This document shows positions 37,202 to 48,828 of a stretch of 64,000 nucleotides of DNA, piece by piece. Origin of the DNA: Wyeomyia smithii (taxonomy: Eukaryota; Arthropoda; Insecta; Diptera; Culicidae); NCBI RefSeq assembly GCF_029784165.1, contig NC_073695.1, forward strand, positions 98,747,485 to 98,811,484, given 5' to 3'. The notes under the pieces are model-generated. The model made no database searches. It was not told the DNA's origin and worked only from the letters and a program-made list of their open reading frames with translations. Positions within the stretch are counted from its first letter, which is position 1; every line of letters starts with the position of its first letter. The translations under genes and the position numbers were made by a program.

Positions 37202-37411
37202 CAGTGGTTCACAACCAATACCTCTGCGCGAGCGGATTTTCAACCCTTCTCCAAGACCAAGACATGGAACAAAGCAGACGTGCAGGACGATATGATACTG
37301 ACAAACGCAGCCTGGAATGCAAAACTTGTATCTGAAGATCTTTTCAGGAACCGCGAAGCTCTTTGTAGTCAATAAAAGGGGTCGCGAAGGCAAAAAGGTC
37401 GGAAACCACTG
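37202..37411. mobile_element. 210-bp hAT-type MITE
   Basis: The ends CAGTGGTTCACAACC and GGTCGGAAACCACTG are imperfect inverses. The 8-bp flanks TTATAGTG (37194-37201) and TTATAGTA (37412-37419) differ at one base. An 8-bp duplication and CAGTGG start fit hAT. Confidence 0.75.
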
Positions 37412-37429
37412 TTATAGTACTTGTGAAGA

Positions 37430-37546
37430 TTATAGCCATCCAAACAGAATCAAACGTGATCTCACACATTACGTGACTCTGAGTGGACTTGCCCCTGCGA
37501 CCAGAGACATTTGATCTATTGTGATATTGCCCAGATGTTTTCTGTA
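37430..37546 (-). repeat. SINE type 2-related segment, left part
   Basis: It resembles the body of the type 2 SINE (TGTGATATTGCCCAGATGTT against TGTGAGATATGCCCGGGTGT). It is interrupted by the hAT element and resumes at 41167-41275. Confidence 0.6.
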
Positions 37547-37859
37547 CTCCGCACTAGTGATGGGAAATATCGCCCAAAACGTACATCGATAACAATCGAT
37601 AATTCCGGGGGTTTTATCGATATTATCGATAAGTATCGATAATTTGACAGCTAAGGTTTGCGGTAAAAAAAAAAATTTTCAGATGATGAAGAAAAACTAT
37701 TTCAGATGGTGATGAAAAAAAAACTATGACAGATAAATAAGTTGGATGAATTTCCCATGCAAGGTTATCATGTTAGCTTCCTCGCAAAAATATATTACGT
37801 CCTTGCGTGCGGCCTTCCGGCAGTTAACCGTAACATTTGCCATGGCGGACGAAAACATG

Positions 37860-38830
37860 CGTGTAGCCATGTTTTTAAGCTCTTTCTTCGTTTTTTTTTA
37901 TTAATTCCTCCTCCGTTTTCGCGACAAAATTGTTGGAATAGATCTTGCGCTTCAAGTCCCAGAAATTCTCGATGAGAAGCAGGTGGGGGACATTGGGCGG
38001 ACTCGCCGACTTCGGTACCACATCAATATTCAGCCGCTCCATCTCCTCCTACGATCGCTTCGAGTAGTTGGCCGACGTCAAATCTGGCCAGAACACCGTG
38101 TCTTCGCGCTTATGGTATTTCGTGATGAACGACGCAACGTCTGTCAGGCACTTCGTACTATAAATTTCCCCGTTCACGGCCAGCCCGGAGCGAAAGAAGA
38201 GTAACTTTGACATCCCTTTCTCGCTGATTGTCAGCCACAGCCGCACCTTCTTGGGGAACTTGGTCTGTGAAATAAACTTTACCTCGGTGCTCACTTCCTT
38301 CGTGGGGGAGGTAAAATACGAAGAACCCTGCTAGTCGTTGCCATCCAGGGTGAGACAGGTCTAGTCGTCCATCACTACTGCCACGTCGCGATTCGCCGGG
38401 AAAATCGACTTGACCATCTTATTCAACCGCTGTCACTGCGTCATTGCCTGCAGCTCCGAGACCAGTGGTCGGGACTGCAGCTTCTTGTATGCATGTCCAT
38501 GTTCTCCAGATACTTTTTCACTGTTTTAGAGCATGCATCAACCTCTCGGCCAAGTGCACGCAGCGATTTAGCCACTTTTCCCTCGGTCTTCCTCTTCAGC
38601 ATCCTTTTGGTTATCAGCAAGCTTCTTGTCACTCAGGGTCGTTGGCCGACCAGAACCGGGTTTTCTTTCGATGCTCTGATCATTGTCCAATAGTGTCAAA
38701 ATGTTGTAGATGCCAGAACCGGCATACCCGGTGTCCACAAAGTGCGGATGTCTGTTTTTGATGCCATTTTGAAACCCATGAAATCGGCAATTTTTGTCCA
38801 TTTTTTTACCGCAAACGTTATTGCGGTTAT
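37860..38830 (-). pseudogene. ITmD37E-like transposase remnant, copy 1
   Basis: Minus-strand fragments give an N-terminal domain with NDQSIERKPGSGRPTTLSDK near 38680, a KFPKKVRLWLTISEKGMS block near 38240, and VFWPDLTSANYSKRS near 38100 followed by PPNVPHLLLIENFWDLKR near 37990. Counting through one stop, 37 residues separate the Asp of PDL from the Glu of IENFW, so the triad is DD37E, the mosquito-associated family. Multiple stops and frameshifts make it inactive. Confidence 0.75.
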
Positions 38831-38928
38831 AGTTACGGCCCAAACAGATTGGATCCGTTTGCGTTGCGTTGGCGTCAATTTGACAGTAAATGTATGGGCT
38901 AACTGTCGAATTGCCGCAAACGCAGCCG

Positions 38929-39296
38929 CAGTGGCGTAGCGTAACCGGGTGACACCCGGGGCGGAAAATTTGGCACCCCCCATTTCCCATGGGTGTCACC
39001 CCCGCCAGGTTGCAGTGAAATCATTTTGTTACCCTAAACTATGAGAGATATCACGTTCGTTTTCGATTTAACTAAATCTACCGATTTTTGAAAAAATGGT
39101 TGCGATTATTTTCTTAAAAGTAAATTTATATAATTTTCGGGATTTCACAGTGACCTCCACCTAATTGATAGTTAATCTCACGGATATCACCCTTTTGAAG
39201 GTGATACGTATGAAAATTTTCCTCATGGGTGTCACCCCCTGAAGGGTGACACCCGGGGCGGACCGCCCCCGCCGCCCCCACCACGCTACGCCAGTG
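38929..39296. mobile_element. 368-bp hAT-type MITE
   Basis: The ends CAGTGGCGTAGCG and CGCTACGCCAGTG are flanked by an exact 8-bp duplication CGCAGCCG (38921-38928, 39297-39304). GGTGACACCCGGGGCGGA occurs near both ends. Noncoding. Confidence 0.88.
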
Positions 39297-41166
39297 CGCA
39301 GCCGCAACGTATCCATTGTGTTAAGGCCTTGAATGACAAATCTTACGATACTGCGAATGATAATTCAAACTACCGGACGAGTTAAACAGTTTGTTTTGGA
39401 AAGTCTTTGAGTTTTACGCCGGGAGTGCTTTCTACGGAGTAGTTTCAAGCCGAAGTTCATTTTTAAGGTTGTGTAATAAGGGAAATAATTGAAGCAGGCA
39501 AAATTCTGTCAATTTTTAAATGGCCAAAACTTCACGAAAAATGAATCAATTCAGACAAAACAGGTTTCATTTTACTGGAAAACTGTCCTAGATTCCTAGT
39601 ATAACTTGAGAACTGGACGTGACCAAGGGTCACTGGAAATGTTTCAGATTTCCGGAGTGTGTGCCAAAGTGTACATTTTTGCAACGCGTAGAACTTTTTC
39701 TGACATTCTGTTTCACATAGGTTTATATGTTGTCAATACATCAAAATTAATTTCAGGTTCATTGGTAGCCAAAGATTGAAAATTCGCCAAGGAATCATCG
39801 AGGTATGAATTTATTAAGTATGGGTGTTGATTTTGGCGGTTTTTTCCCTGTTGGGTACTAATTTTCTTTGAGCTTGCAGCACTCTAGCAGAATTCAATCG
39901 AACATTGTGGGTGTGTAGGTCTTATTAAACCAAGCAACTTTGCAAACTTGCGTTTGAAAATTTATCTGGATTAACATTTAAAAAGGTCAGATTGAAAGTT
40001 GAGACCATGATAATTGTTAGTCAAAATTCGATCATCATGTGACAAATTTCAGGAACTCATTGCTGAAAATTGCACTCTTCAGGATGGGGTAAGTTCATCG
40101 AAGCAGTCCCAATTGTTTGCATGCTTTGGTTGGAAAAAAAATTCAAAAATAAATGTTAACATGTGTACCGTTTTTTTAACCCGTTTGTCCCGTTTTTATC
40201 CCGAGAAAATCTGGTCAGCCTACTTCAAAAATATAAAAAAATGAGTTTAAGATCCTGCTCTGAAAAACTATAATTTTAAAAACTAAAAATGATTTTAGAA
40301 AATATCGGTGATCTCAGATTTTTTTAAATGAAGTATTTTAGATAGACAATTGAGTTGCCTAAAACGTTCTATGCGTTGCAAAAATGTACACTTTGACACA
40401 CACTCTTGAAATCCGAAACATTTTCGGTGTAGGATGGTCACACCAAGTTCCCAAGTAATACTAATATAATACTGTTTGCCAGTGGAATGAAACTGGTTAT
40501 CAAAATTGATTCATTTTTCGTAAAGTAAAGAGAATTTTTTTTATCTCAATTATTTTTTCCACCCCCTGTATAAATCAGGATACTTTTTTTGGCGCAACAA
40601 TTTCGTTGATTTGGATTTTTAGTGGAACTAAAAATTGTTTGTTGGGTAACAGATACTTTAAACTTAAACAGTTCCAAGTTAAACTAAATAATTACCAGAG
40701 AATTACCAATAGACTGCCGCTATGCATGTCCATCATATTATAAGAATTTCGTGTCATTGCTTTTTATGAGATGGTGCGAAAAGTTTGGATATTTTTTCAA
40801 AGTTCTCCAGTACTGAGTTGTCGAATTCATTCGTTCATAGGAAACTAAAAACTATAAATACCTTTTTAGTTACCATCATTTCTCAGAAACTCAGTGACAT
40901 CCGGGGCGAACCTTTACACTACCCCCAACAATGCTAAATCTTGTCGAATAGCAACAAATACCCAGCGGCAAAAACAACTCCTGGGGAAGGGTAGGTGAGG
41001 TATCCTTCTTTTGGGTCTCCTCCAGTAACCAGCCGCACTGACTTGTGCTCACCCTTATAATATCGATAATTATCGTTAACGTCAAAAAATTAACGATAAT
41101 ATCGATGTCAAGCACTTATCGATATTATCGAAAAGTATCGATAAGTGTCCCATCACTACTCCGCAC

Positions 41167-41275
41167 CTCATATTATTGGCAGCATCACTATTACTCTTCC
41201 GTTACAAGCTTACTGCTCTACTATATCGAGTCTCATTCCCATCCTACCAATACCGCTTAATTATACTTTCATGGA
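41167..41275 (-). repeat. SINE type 2-related segment, right part
   Basis: Continues the segment broken at 37546 (ACAAGCTTACTGCTCTACTA against ACACGCTTACTGTTCTACTA in the SINE at 36240-36726). Confidence 0.55.
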
Positions 41276-41289
41276 GCGATATCGCCAAA

Positions 41290-42235
41290 ATATTCAGCCG
41301 CTCCATCTCTCCAACGAGCACTTCGAGTAGTGTACTGATGCCAGATCCGGCTAGAACACCGCGTCTTAGCCCTTATGATACTCCTTGATGAACGACGCAA
41401 CTTTCCGCAGTGCTTTGACATCTTCTTTTCATTGATTGTCTGTCACAGCAGCACCTTCTTAGAGAACTTGGTGTGTGAAATCAACTTCACCTCGAAAGTA
41501 ACTTTCTTTGTGGGGGAACTAAAATACAATGTCAGTCGCTGCCGTCCGAAGTAAAGCCCTATTTAGAGTTCTAAGCGAAGTGAAAATCTCATGCAAAATG
41601 TTCATTTTTTCACGCTCGTGAAAAATGCAACCTGCAAAAATTTCACTTCGCTTGGAACTGTAAACAAATTCGATCCTGCGAAATCGAAGGTTGTGGATCT
41701 CATCTTTTTCACTGGGGTTTACTTTTTTTACGCATGCAAACCCTAGTGAAAAAAGCAGCAGCAAGCGAAATCTTGCGTGAGTTTATATTCTGTCAGTTGC
41801 AGCCAATTTTCACTTCGCTCGGAGTGTAAACTCGTGAATTTCGCTTCACTTAAACTGTAAACTGCAGGCTGGTGAAATACCTGCGTGTTCCACAAACGAA
41901 TTTTCACGACAGTTTTCGCAAGCGAAAATTTACGCTTTTTCACTTGTCAAATTTTTCACTTCGCTTGGAACTGTAAACTATGCTTAAGAAAGATCTCGCC
42001 ATGCATCACCATTGCCACGAGGCTATTATATTTAGGCGCTGCCACTGCGTCACTGCCTGCAGCTCCGAGACCATCGGACGGGACCGCCGCTTCCTATCAT
42101 GTATATCCATGTTCGCCATGTACTTTTTCACTGTTTGGCCGGCTGCACTGACCTCCCGGCCAAGCGCACGCAGCGATGTAGCCACTTCTCTCTCGGCCTT
42201 CCTCTTCAACATCCTGGTCGATTTATCTAGGTAGG
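41290..42235 (-). pseudogene. ITmD37E-like transposase remnant, copy 2
   Basis: Its nucleotide sequence parallels copy 1: the CCAGATCCGGCTAGAACACC region matches the PDL catalytic region, and 42050-42235 matches the N-terminal part (KRKAEREVATSLRALGREV on the minus strand). It is interrupted by a TAA-flanked MITE and has many stops. About 300 bp present in copy 1 is missing around the interruption. Confidence 0.65.
41555..41984. mobile_element. 430-bp PIF/Harbinger-like MITE
   Basis: The 31-bp TIRs (about 25 of 31 matching) start AGCCCTATTTAGAGTTCTAA on the left and AGCATAGTTTACAGTTCCAA on the inverted right side, flanked by TAA (41552-41554, 41985-41987). A 3-bp TAA duplication fits PIF/Harbinger. 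The TIR core AAGCGAAGTGAAA recurs inside the element. Confidence 0.7.
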
Positions 42236-42442
42236 ATTATTATATATAGTCATAGATATTAACCAGTTGTCAAACAAATAACAGAGTGGTTATCAATACA
42301 GTAACCCTCCAAAAGAATACCACAATTAATAAAAACTTTTTTCCAATAGCATCATTAATCCAAGTTTTATTTTAAAAGGTTTTCAATTTGAAAATTATCG
42401 GTATTTGGTTGGGAAGGGTATGTTAAAGTCATTTGACAACCA

Positions 42443-42520
42443 AATGGTCTGATTCTACTAAGATCCGAACCCGTCAAAGTGAACTCAATAACCTTACGGC
42501 TACGGAGCTCAATCTTACAA
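42443..42520 (-). mobile_element. SINE type 2 head fragment
   Basis: The minus strand reads GAGCTCCGTAGCCGTAAGGT, then a decayed B box (GGGTTCGGATCTT). It lacks the anticodon-arm region seen at 36650-36726. Confidence 0.6.
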
Positions 42521-42929
42521 CATTAAAGACAGAATAAAATTTACCTTCACGTATACCGGTTTACCGGTAGGTGTGTTGAGGTGTGGGTGATATCTGTATT
42601 TATTATTCGTTCTTCTGAATTGCTGATGAAGTGCGACCCTCAAGCATTTAACTGTGATACTTTTTTAACATTTTTTATCACTTAAGCTCCTATCGCTTTT
42701 CGCTTGCGTCGATGTTTTTGGAGGATCTTATCCACAAATCCTTTCTCGCTCTTTCAAAGAGCAGCTTGTTCCTGACCTCCAAAATGGTTCTTCTGAATTG
42801 CTGATGTAGTGCGACCCTTAAGTATTTGTGATACCTTAAGCAACTGTGATACCTTGTGATCCCAAAAAAAAAATTTTTTCTGAATTTCATTCCAACAACT
42901 AACGATTTATCAACCTTGTTCCATTCCAG

Positions 42930-45900
42930 AGGAGTACTGTTGTATTACTCACATTGGTGGCCTCATGTTACGCAGACATTTCCACACTGCTTCGTGGGGG
43001 ATACTCACGAAATGATATCTCCTTCGATGGTTACCATTACGACAAACCAAAGGTACCATTCGAAACACCAACTCGCCCGCCGCCGCCGCCACCTCCTACG
43101 ACGGAGAAAAAATGTGCCATAGGCGCTCAGAATCCCGATGGTAGCTGTGACTACCCAAAGCCAGCGCAAAGCTTCACTATTCCTCAACGGCAAACAACTA
43201 CAACCACCAGACCAACCACAACGACTACTCGTCGTACTACTACGGTAAGTTACGCTTCAGAGATCCAAATTCAGATGATATAATGGCTTTGTTTATGCAA
43301 TCCCAGACTACACGAAGAACAACTCCTGCTGTGGAATACCTACTACCGACGACAACTACTAAGCGGACAACACCGACCACAACTACAACGGTATTGGAAA
43401 CAGGAAACCTTAGAGAGCCAGTATTACTAGAAAAAGCGTGACTAATAAGATTTGGATTGATTTCAGACTACGCGAAGGACAACCACTACTGCGCGACCCA
43501 CAACTAGGAAGCCGGATTGCCCGCCATCATCTAGGAACCCAGATGGAAGTTGTGGATATTCCTATCCAAAACCCGAGCAGTCATTTACGATTCCACAGCG
43601 TGAAACGACGACAACGAGAAGGACGACGCCTACTACAACCACAAGGGTGTGTATATAAACTTCAGAGTTCAAGGGTCATTTTGACATTCTGTATTTTCAG
43701 CTTACCACAACCACAACTCCCAGACCCACGACTAGAACCACGCGTCCAACAACGACAACTCGTCGAATAACTACGACTCAAAGGATAATTCAAACAACGA
43801 ACTGTGCACCATCTCAGCAAAATCCGGATGGATCTTGTGGATACTTCTACCAGAAACCCGAACAAAGTTTCACACTTCCTCAAAAAGTATCAACACGTTA
43901 TACTACTACAACCACTCGCCGAACTACTCCACCTGTGGAGTATCTACCACCAAAATCAACAACTACAACACCAAGACCGACCACAACTACTAGAAGAACA
44001 ACCACGACTACTCGCCCCTCAACGACAACGCAGCGATTGATCCAGACCACCAAGTGTGCTCCATCACAACAGAACCCTGATGGATCTTGTGGATACTTCT
44101 ACCAGAAACCGGAACAAAGTTTCACACTGCCACAAAAAGTAAGCACCACAACAACTACGAGAAGAACAACAACAACCGTAAGAACTACTACTCGGGTTAG
44201 TTACTTGCGATTCTAAGTATTCAACACACAGTTCAGTTACATTTCGCATTCCAGCCAACAACTACCACCACCCGTCGAACGACGCCTGCACAGGAGTATT
44301 TGCCACCATCGACAACGGCTAGAACTACAACGCGTCCCACCACGACCACTACGAGACGTACAACTACAACCACGCGTCCACCGACAACGACAACAAGGAG
44401 AATAATTCAGACTACGAAATGCCCTCAATCCCAACAAAACCCTGATGGTTCTTGTGGATATTTCTATGAAAAACCGGAGCAAAGCTTTACGCTCCCTCAA
44501 AAAGTAAGCACAACAACAACCACCCGTACGACAACTCGTCGAACAACTCCAGTGCAGGAATACCTACCACCACCAACAACTACTAGAACAACCACCAGGC
44601 CTACAACAACTACGACAAGAGTGAGTGAAAGAATAAATTTACCGTTTGTAACTAATCAACCAATATATTACTGAGAAGTACTACGACAATAACGGATTAA
44701 CTATATTACTTTTTTGCACTTCAGCCAACGACCACTACAACGCGACGTACCACTCCCTCTCAGGAGTATCTGCCACCGTCGACCACTACAAGAACTACGA
44801 CACGTCCTACCACAACAACCACACGCCCACCGACGACGACTCAACGTATAATTCAGACCACCAAATGTGCTCCTTCGCAACAAAACCCCGATGGTTCATG
44901 TGGATATTTCTACGAGAAACCAGAGCAAACCTTTACGATTCCTCAAAAAGTAAGCACTACTACAACTACCCGAACGACAGCGCGTCGTACAACTCCAGCG
45001 CAGGAGTATCTTCCGCCATCAACAACCACCAGGACAACCACAAGGCCAACAACGACCACGACAAGGGTAAGTTAAAGAAAAAATTGGTAGTTTCAAACTT
45101 ACCAATCCATATTTTTACAGAGAACTACTACGACCACAAGGCCAACAACAACAACTGTTAGAACAACTACCAGGGTTCGTTACATTTTTATCCTCTAGTA
45201 AGGATCAATTATATTATTTTTTCCTACTCAGCCAACAACCACTGCAACGCGACGTACCACTCCAGCTCAGGAATATCTGCCCCCTTCGACCACTACGAGG
45301 ACAACGACGCGTCCTACCACAACCACTACGAGACGTACGACAACAACCACACGCCCACCGACAACGACTCAACGTATAATTCAGACCACCAAATGTGCTC
45401 CTTCGCAACAAAACCCCGATGGTTCATGTGGATATTTCTACGAGAAACCAGAGCAAACCTTTACGATTCCTCAAAAAGTAAGCACTACTACAACTACCCG
45501 AACGACAACGCGTCGTACAACTCCAGCGCAGGAGTATCTTCCGCCATCAACAACCACCAGGACAACCACAAGGCCAACAACGACCACGACAAGGGTAAGT
45601 GAGAGAAAAAATTGGTCGTTTCAAACTTACCAATCCATATTTTTACAGAGAACTACTACGACCACAAGGCCAACAACAACAACTGTTAGAACAACTACCA
45701 GGGTTCGTTACATTTTTATCCTCTAGTAAGGATCAATTATATTAATTTTTCCTACTCAGCCAACAACCACTGCAACGCGACGTACCACTCCAGCTCAGGA
45801 ATATCTGCCCCCTTCGACCACTACGAGGACAACGACGCGTCCTACCACAACCACTACAAGACGTACGACAACAACCACACGCCCACCGACAACGACTCAG

Positions 45901-47357
45901 CGTATAATTCAGACCACCAAATGTGCTCCTTCGCAACAAAACCCCGATGGTTCTTGTGGATATTTCTATGAGAAACCGGAGCAAAGTTTTACGCTTCCTC
46001 AAAAAGTAAGCACAACTACAACTACCCGAACGACAGCCCGTCGAACGACTCCAGCGCAAGAATATCTTCCCCCATCAACAACCACCAGGACAACCACAAG
46101 GCCTACAACAACTACGACAAGGGTAAGTGTGAGAAAAAATTGACCGTTTTGAACTAATCGATCGATATTTCACAGAGAACTACAACGACTACAAGGCCAA
46201 CAACAACAACAACTACCAGGGTTTGTATATATTTGTTCTCGTTTAAATATTAACTATAATATTTTTTTCTCCTGCCGCAGACAACAACCACTACAACGCG
46301 ACGTACCACTCCCGCTCAGGAATATCTACCCCCTTCGACCACTACGAGAACAACGACGCGTCCTACCACAACCACTACGAGACGTACGACAACAACCACA
46401 CGTCCACCGACGACGACTCAACGTATAATCCAGACCACCAAATGTGCTCCTTCAAATCAAAACCCTGATGGTTCATGTGGATATATTTATCAGAAACCAG
46501 AGCAAAGCTTCACGCTTCCTCAAAAAGTAAGCACTACTACAACTACCCGAACGACAACACGTCGAACGACTCCAGCGCTGGAATACCTACCACCATCGAC
46601 GACCGCCAGGATAACCACAAGGCCTACAACCACTACCACAAGGGTAAGTTCACAGAACTACTGAGTATCATCACAATCAATACTGTGCGCTGATGTAAAT
46701 GTTTTAATTTCGAACTCTCAAAAATATTTTACCCAAAATCTTGCAGCTTCAGTAACCCATATATTAATTTCTTTGTTCTACAGCAAACTACTACAACTAC
46801 AAGACCTACAACAACAACTGTCAGAACTACGAGGGTGAGTTGAGCTCATATTTATAAAGTTAGGTAATTCAAATAGAAAAATATAAACTTTTATTTGGCA
46901 GCCAACAACTACAGTTCCTCGTCGAACTACTCCTGCTCAGGAATATCTACCGCCATCAACAACAAGGAGAACAACCATAACAACGACTCGCCCAACCACA
47001 ACAACACGTAGAACAACCACGACCACTCAAAGAATCATACCGACCACAAAGTGTCCACCAGACCAACAAAACCCTGATGGATCCTGTGGTTACGTATACG
47101 AAAAACCTGAACAAAGCTTCACGCTTCCTCAAAAAGTAAGCACAACCCGGACTACCCCCACAACTACCAGAACCACAACCCGTCAAACCACGCCGGCCCA
47201 AGAATATCTTCCACCTTCCACGACCCGGCAAACCACCACTCGGCCAACGACTACTACAACCCGGCCACGGCCTACCACAGCTGCTCCAGAATATTTGCCT
47301 CCAGAGCAAAGCACCGGTTATTCTTATCCGAAACCTGCCATACCATTCAACTTTTAA
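42930..47357 (+). CDS. Gene A: secreted Thr-rich modular protein, 14 visible coding exons
   Basis: The coding exons are 42930-43244, 43307-43390, 43467-43646, 43701-44195, 44255-44620, 44725-45066, 45121-45174, 45232-45594, 45649-45702, 45760-46122, 46176-46220, 46281-46643, 46784-46834 and 46902-47357. All have GT/AG borders and introns of about 53-140 bp, and give 1,176 residues. The exon at 42930 opens with RSTVVLLTLVASCYADIS, the rest of a signal peptide whose AUG must lie in an upstream exon not found. Ten modules of the form C-x10-C then GYFY-KPEQSF-LPQ (for example CAPSQQNPDGSCGYFY) are joined by Thr/Arg-rich linkers with EYLPP motifs. The C-terminus is GYSYPKPAIPFNF. This resembles insect cuticle or matrix proteins with YLP-type motifs, probably O-glycosylated. 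The exact family is not known to me. Confidence 0.85.
45067..46122 (+). repeat. Two tandem 528-bp genomic units inside gene A
   Basis: 45067-45594 and 45595-46122 are each 528 bp. Each contains intron, 54-bp exon, intron and 363-bp exon in identical arrangement and with near-identical sequence, introns included. This shows recent tandem duplication of an exon pair. A third, more diverged unit (46123-46643, 521 bp) follows. Confidence 0.85.
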
Positions 47358-48026
47358 CAACTACCAAAAGCCAACTAATAACTGATCAAGTTTAGGAACA
47401 ATACGCTCCAACAGCCATTATCTTGTACATAAGTAGGACTATTTAGTATTAGATATTGTTTTCGCCTTACTTTTTCTAAAAAAAAACTATCTTTCTAGTG
47501 CTTTTCTTTGAACTTTTGCTACAAAGCGGTTTATATTTAGTGTCACGAGACAGTCACATCGTCTTTTTTCATAAAAAGTTCTAAGCAAGGGCAGATGCGT
47601 TTCTAGTACAAACAAATTTTCTTGTGCGTTAGATGTTATAAAGAGAGATCCATAGAATGAACCTCAACACTGCCCTACATACTGCACAAAACTGTACTGT
47701 TGACTTGACTACATTACATGCAAGCTATAGTTTGTAAGTTTTCGTTCACGGCTGATGACTACGGCAAAGGCGGGGCAGCTAAGACGACGATGGGAACGAA
47801 CGACAAACGTCAGAAGATGATAAGATTCATATGACGTTCGTAATGATGATGCTTGGTAAAAGGACGTCCGCATAGTTGTTGTTTTTAGGCACAGTAACTC
47901 GTTACCAAGCAGCAATGCTACAAAATAATACTCAATAGCAATAGTTATAAAAAAATTATTTCGACCTTGTAGTGTTGAACACCGGTGTGGACGAAAAAGC
48001 GGCAACGACGAAGATACATTTTAGTA

Positions 48027-48049
48027 AATAAAAAATTTTAGTAAATAAA
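48027..48049 (+). terminator. Candidate polyadenylation signals of gene A
   Basis: AATAAA at 48027-48032 and 48044-48049, about 0.7 kb after the gene A stop. They are the nearest clustered signals I see; transcript data would be needed to confirm them. Confidence 0.45.
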
Positions 48050-48303
48050 ATAAAGAATTATTAATGCCATGACTCTGTGCTTTTTCTTTTTTGTGGGTGA
48101 CGCTTCTAAAGAGAAATTTGAAAACTGCAAAACGACAGCTAATTCAATATTATGTCATGCCAATGTCATGAATTGCATTATACAATTCATCAAAATACTA
48201 GGAATTATAAACCTTAATTATATTTTTTTCCTATTCTAGAGACCATTCCAGTAGTTAATACTAAACTTTAATTTTTGGAAGATTTCTTCAACAGTGTTAC
48301 GTA

Positions 48304-48500
48304 GTAGAGCTCGTAGTTTTAAGGTTACAGAATTCGCTTTGACAAGCGAATGGCTATTAGTTCGAATCTTAGTAGAATCCGACTGTTTGATGTCGGAGGG
48401 ACTTTTAAACATGAGTATATTCTTAGGCTCCCTCCCTTCACCCAACTTGAATCTTTCCTCACGTCAAATTCCAGAAAAAAGGCCACTAGCGAGGCTCGGT
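48304..48500 (+). mobile_element. SINE type 2 copy, plus orientation, truncated
   Basis: The tRNA-like head GAGCTCGTAGTTTTAAGGTT and B box-like AGTTCGAATCTTAGTAGAA match the head at 36650-36726. The body is short and diverged. Confidence 0.65.
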
Positions 48501-48774
48501 AAAAAAGAGCAGTTAAAAATATTTAAATTCGCTAGAGCGCCAATAGCCAGAATTAGTCAATGTTAATTTAAAATCATCAGCAAGTAGTGACACTGTCAAT
48601 TGTCGCTTTTTATTGACATTTTTTTTTTCTTTTGCGAGCACTTTGTAAATTATATGAAAACTGCTCGAATGCTCTTACTTTGATTTTGACAGCTGAAGTG
48701 GGGCGCTGACGGAGACATGACTTTCTAGCTTGGCAAATTTTTTGAAATTAAAACAAAAATAATAAAAATAAAAC

Positions 48775-48811
<37 letters not shown>

Positions 48812-48828
48812 GTCTGTCTGTCTGTCTG
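48775..48828. repeat. (TCTG)n microsatellite
   Basis: About 13 units of TCTG with one variant (TCTA). It begins a segment that ends with GTTTGCCTGGTCAGCTAG at 49062. Confidence 0.9.

Larger units (their letters stand above)
37555..41158. mobile_element. 3.6-kb hAT-type element with TATCGATA-rich ends
   Basis: The TIRs TAGTGATGGGA and TCCCATCACTA are flanked by a perfect 8-bp duplication, CTCCGCAC (37547-37554, 41159-41166). Three exact TATCGATA octamers lie at 37615-37641 and three more at 41061-41143, with further near matches at both ends. No hAT transposase is recognisable, so it is non-autonomous. It carries ITmD37E remnants (37860-38830) and a smaller hAT MITE (38929-39296). The rest (39300-41040) shows no coding sequence. 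Confidence 0.85.
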
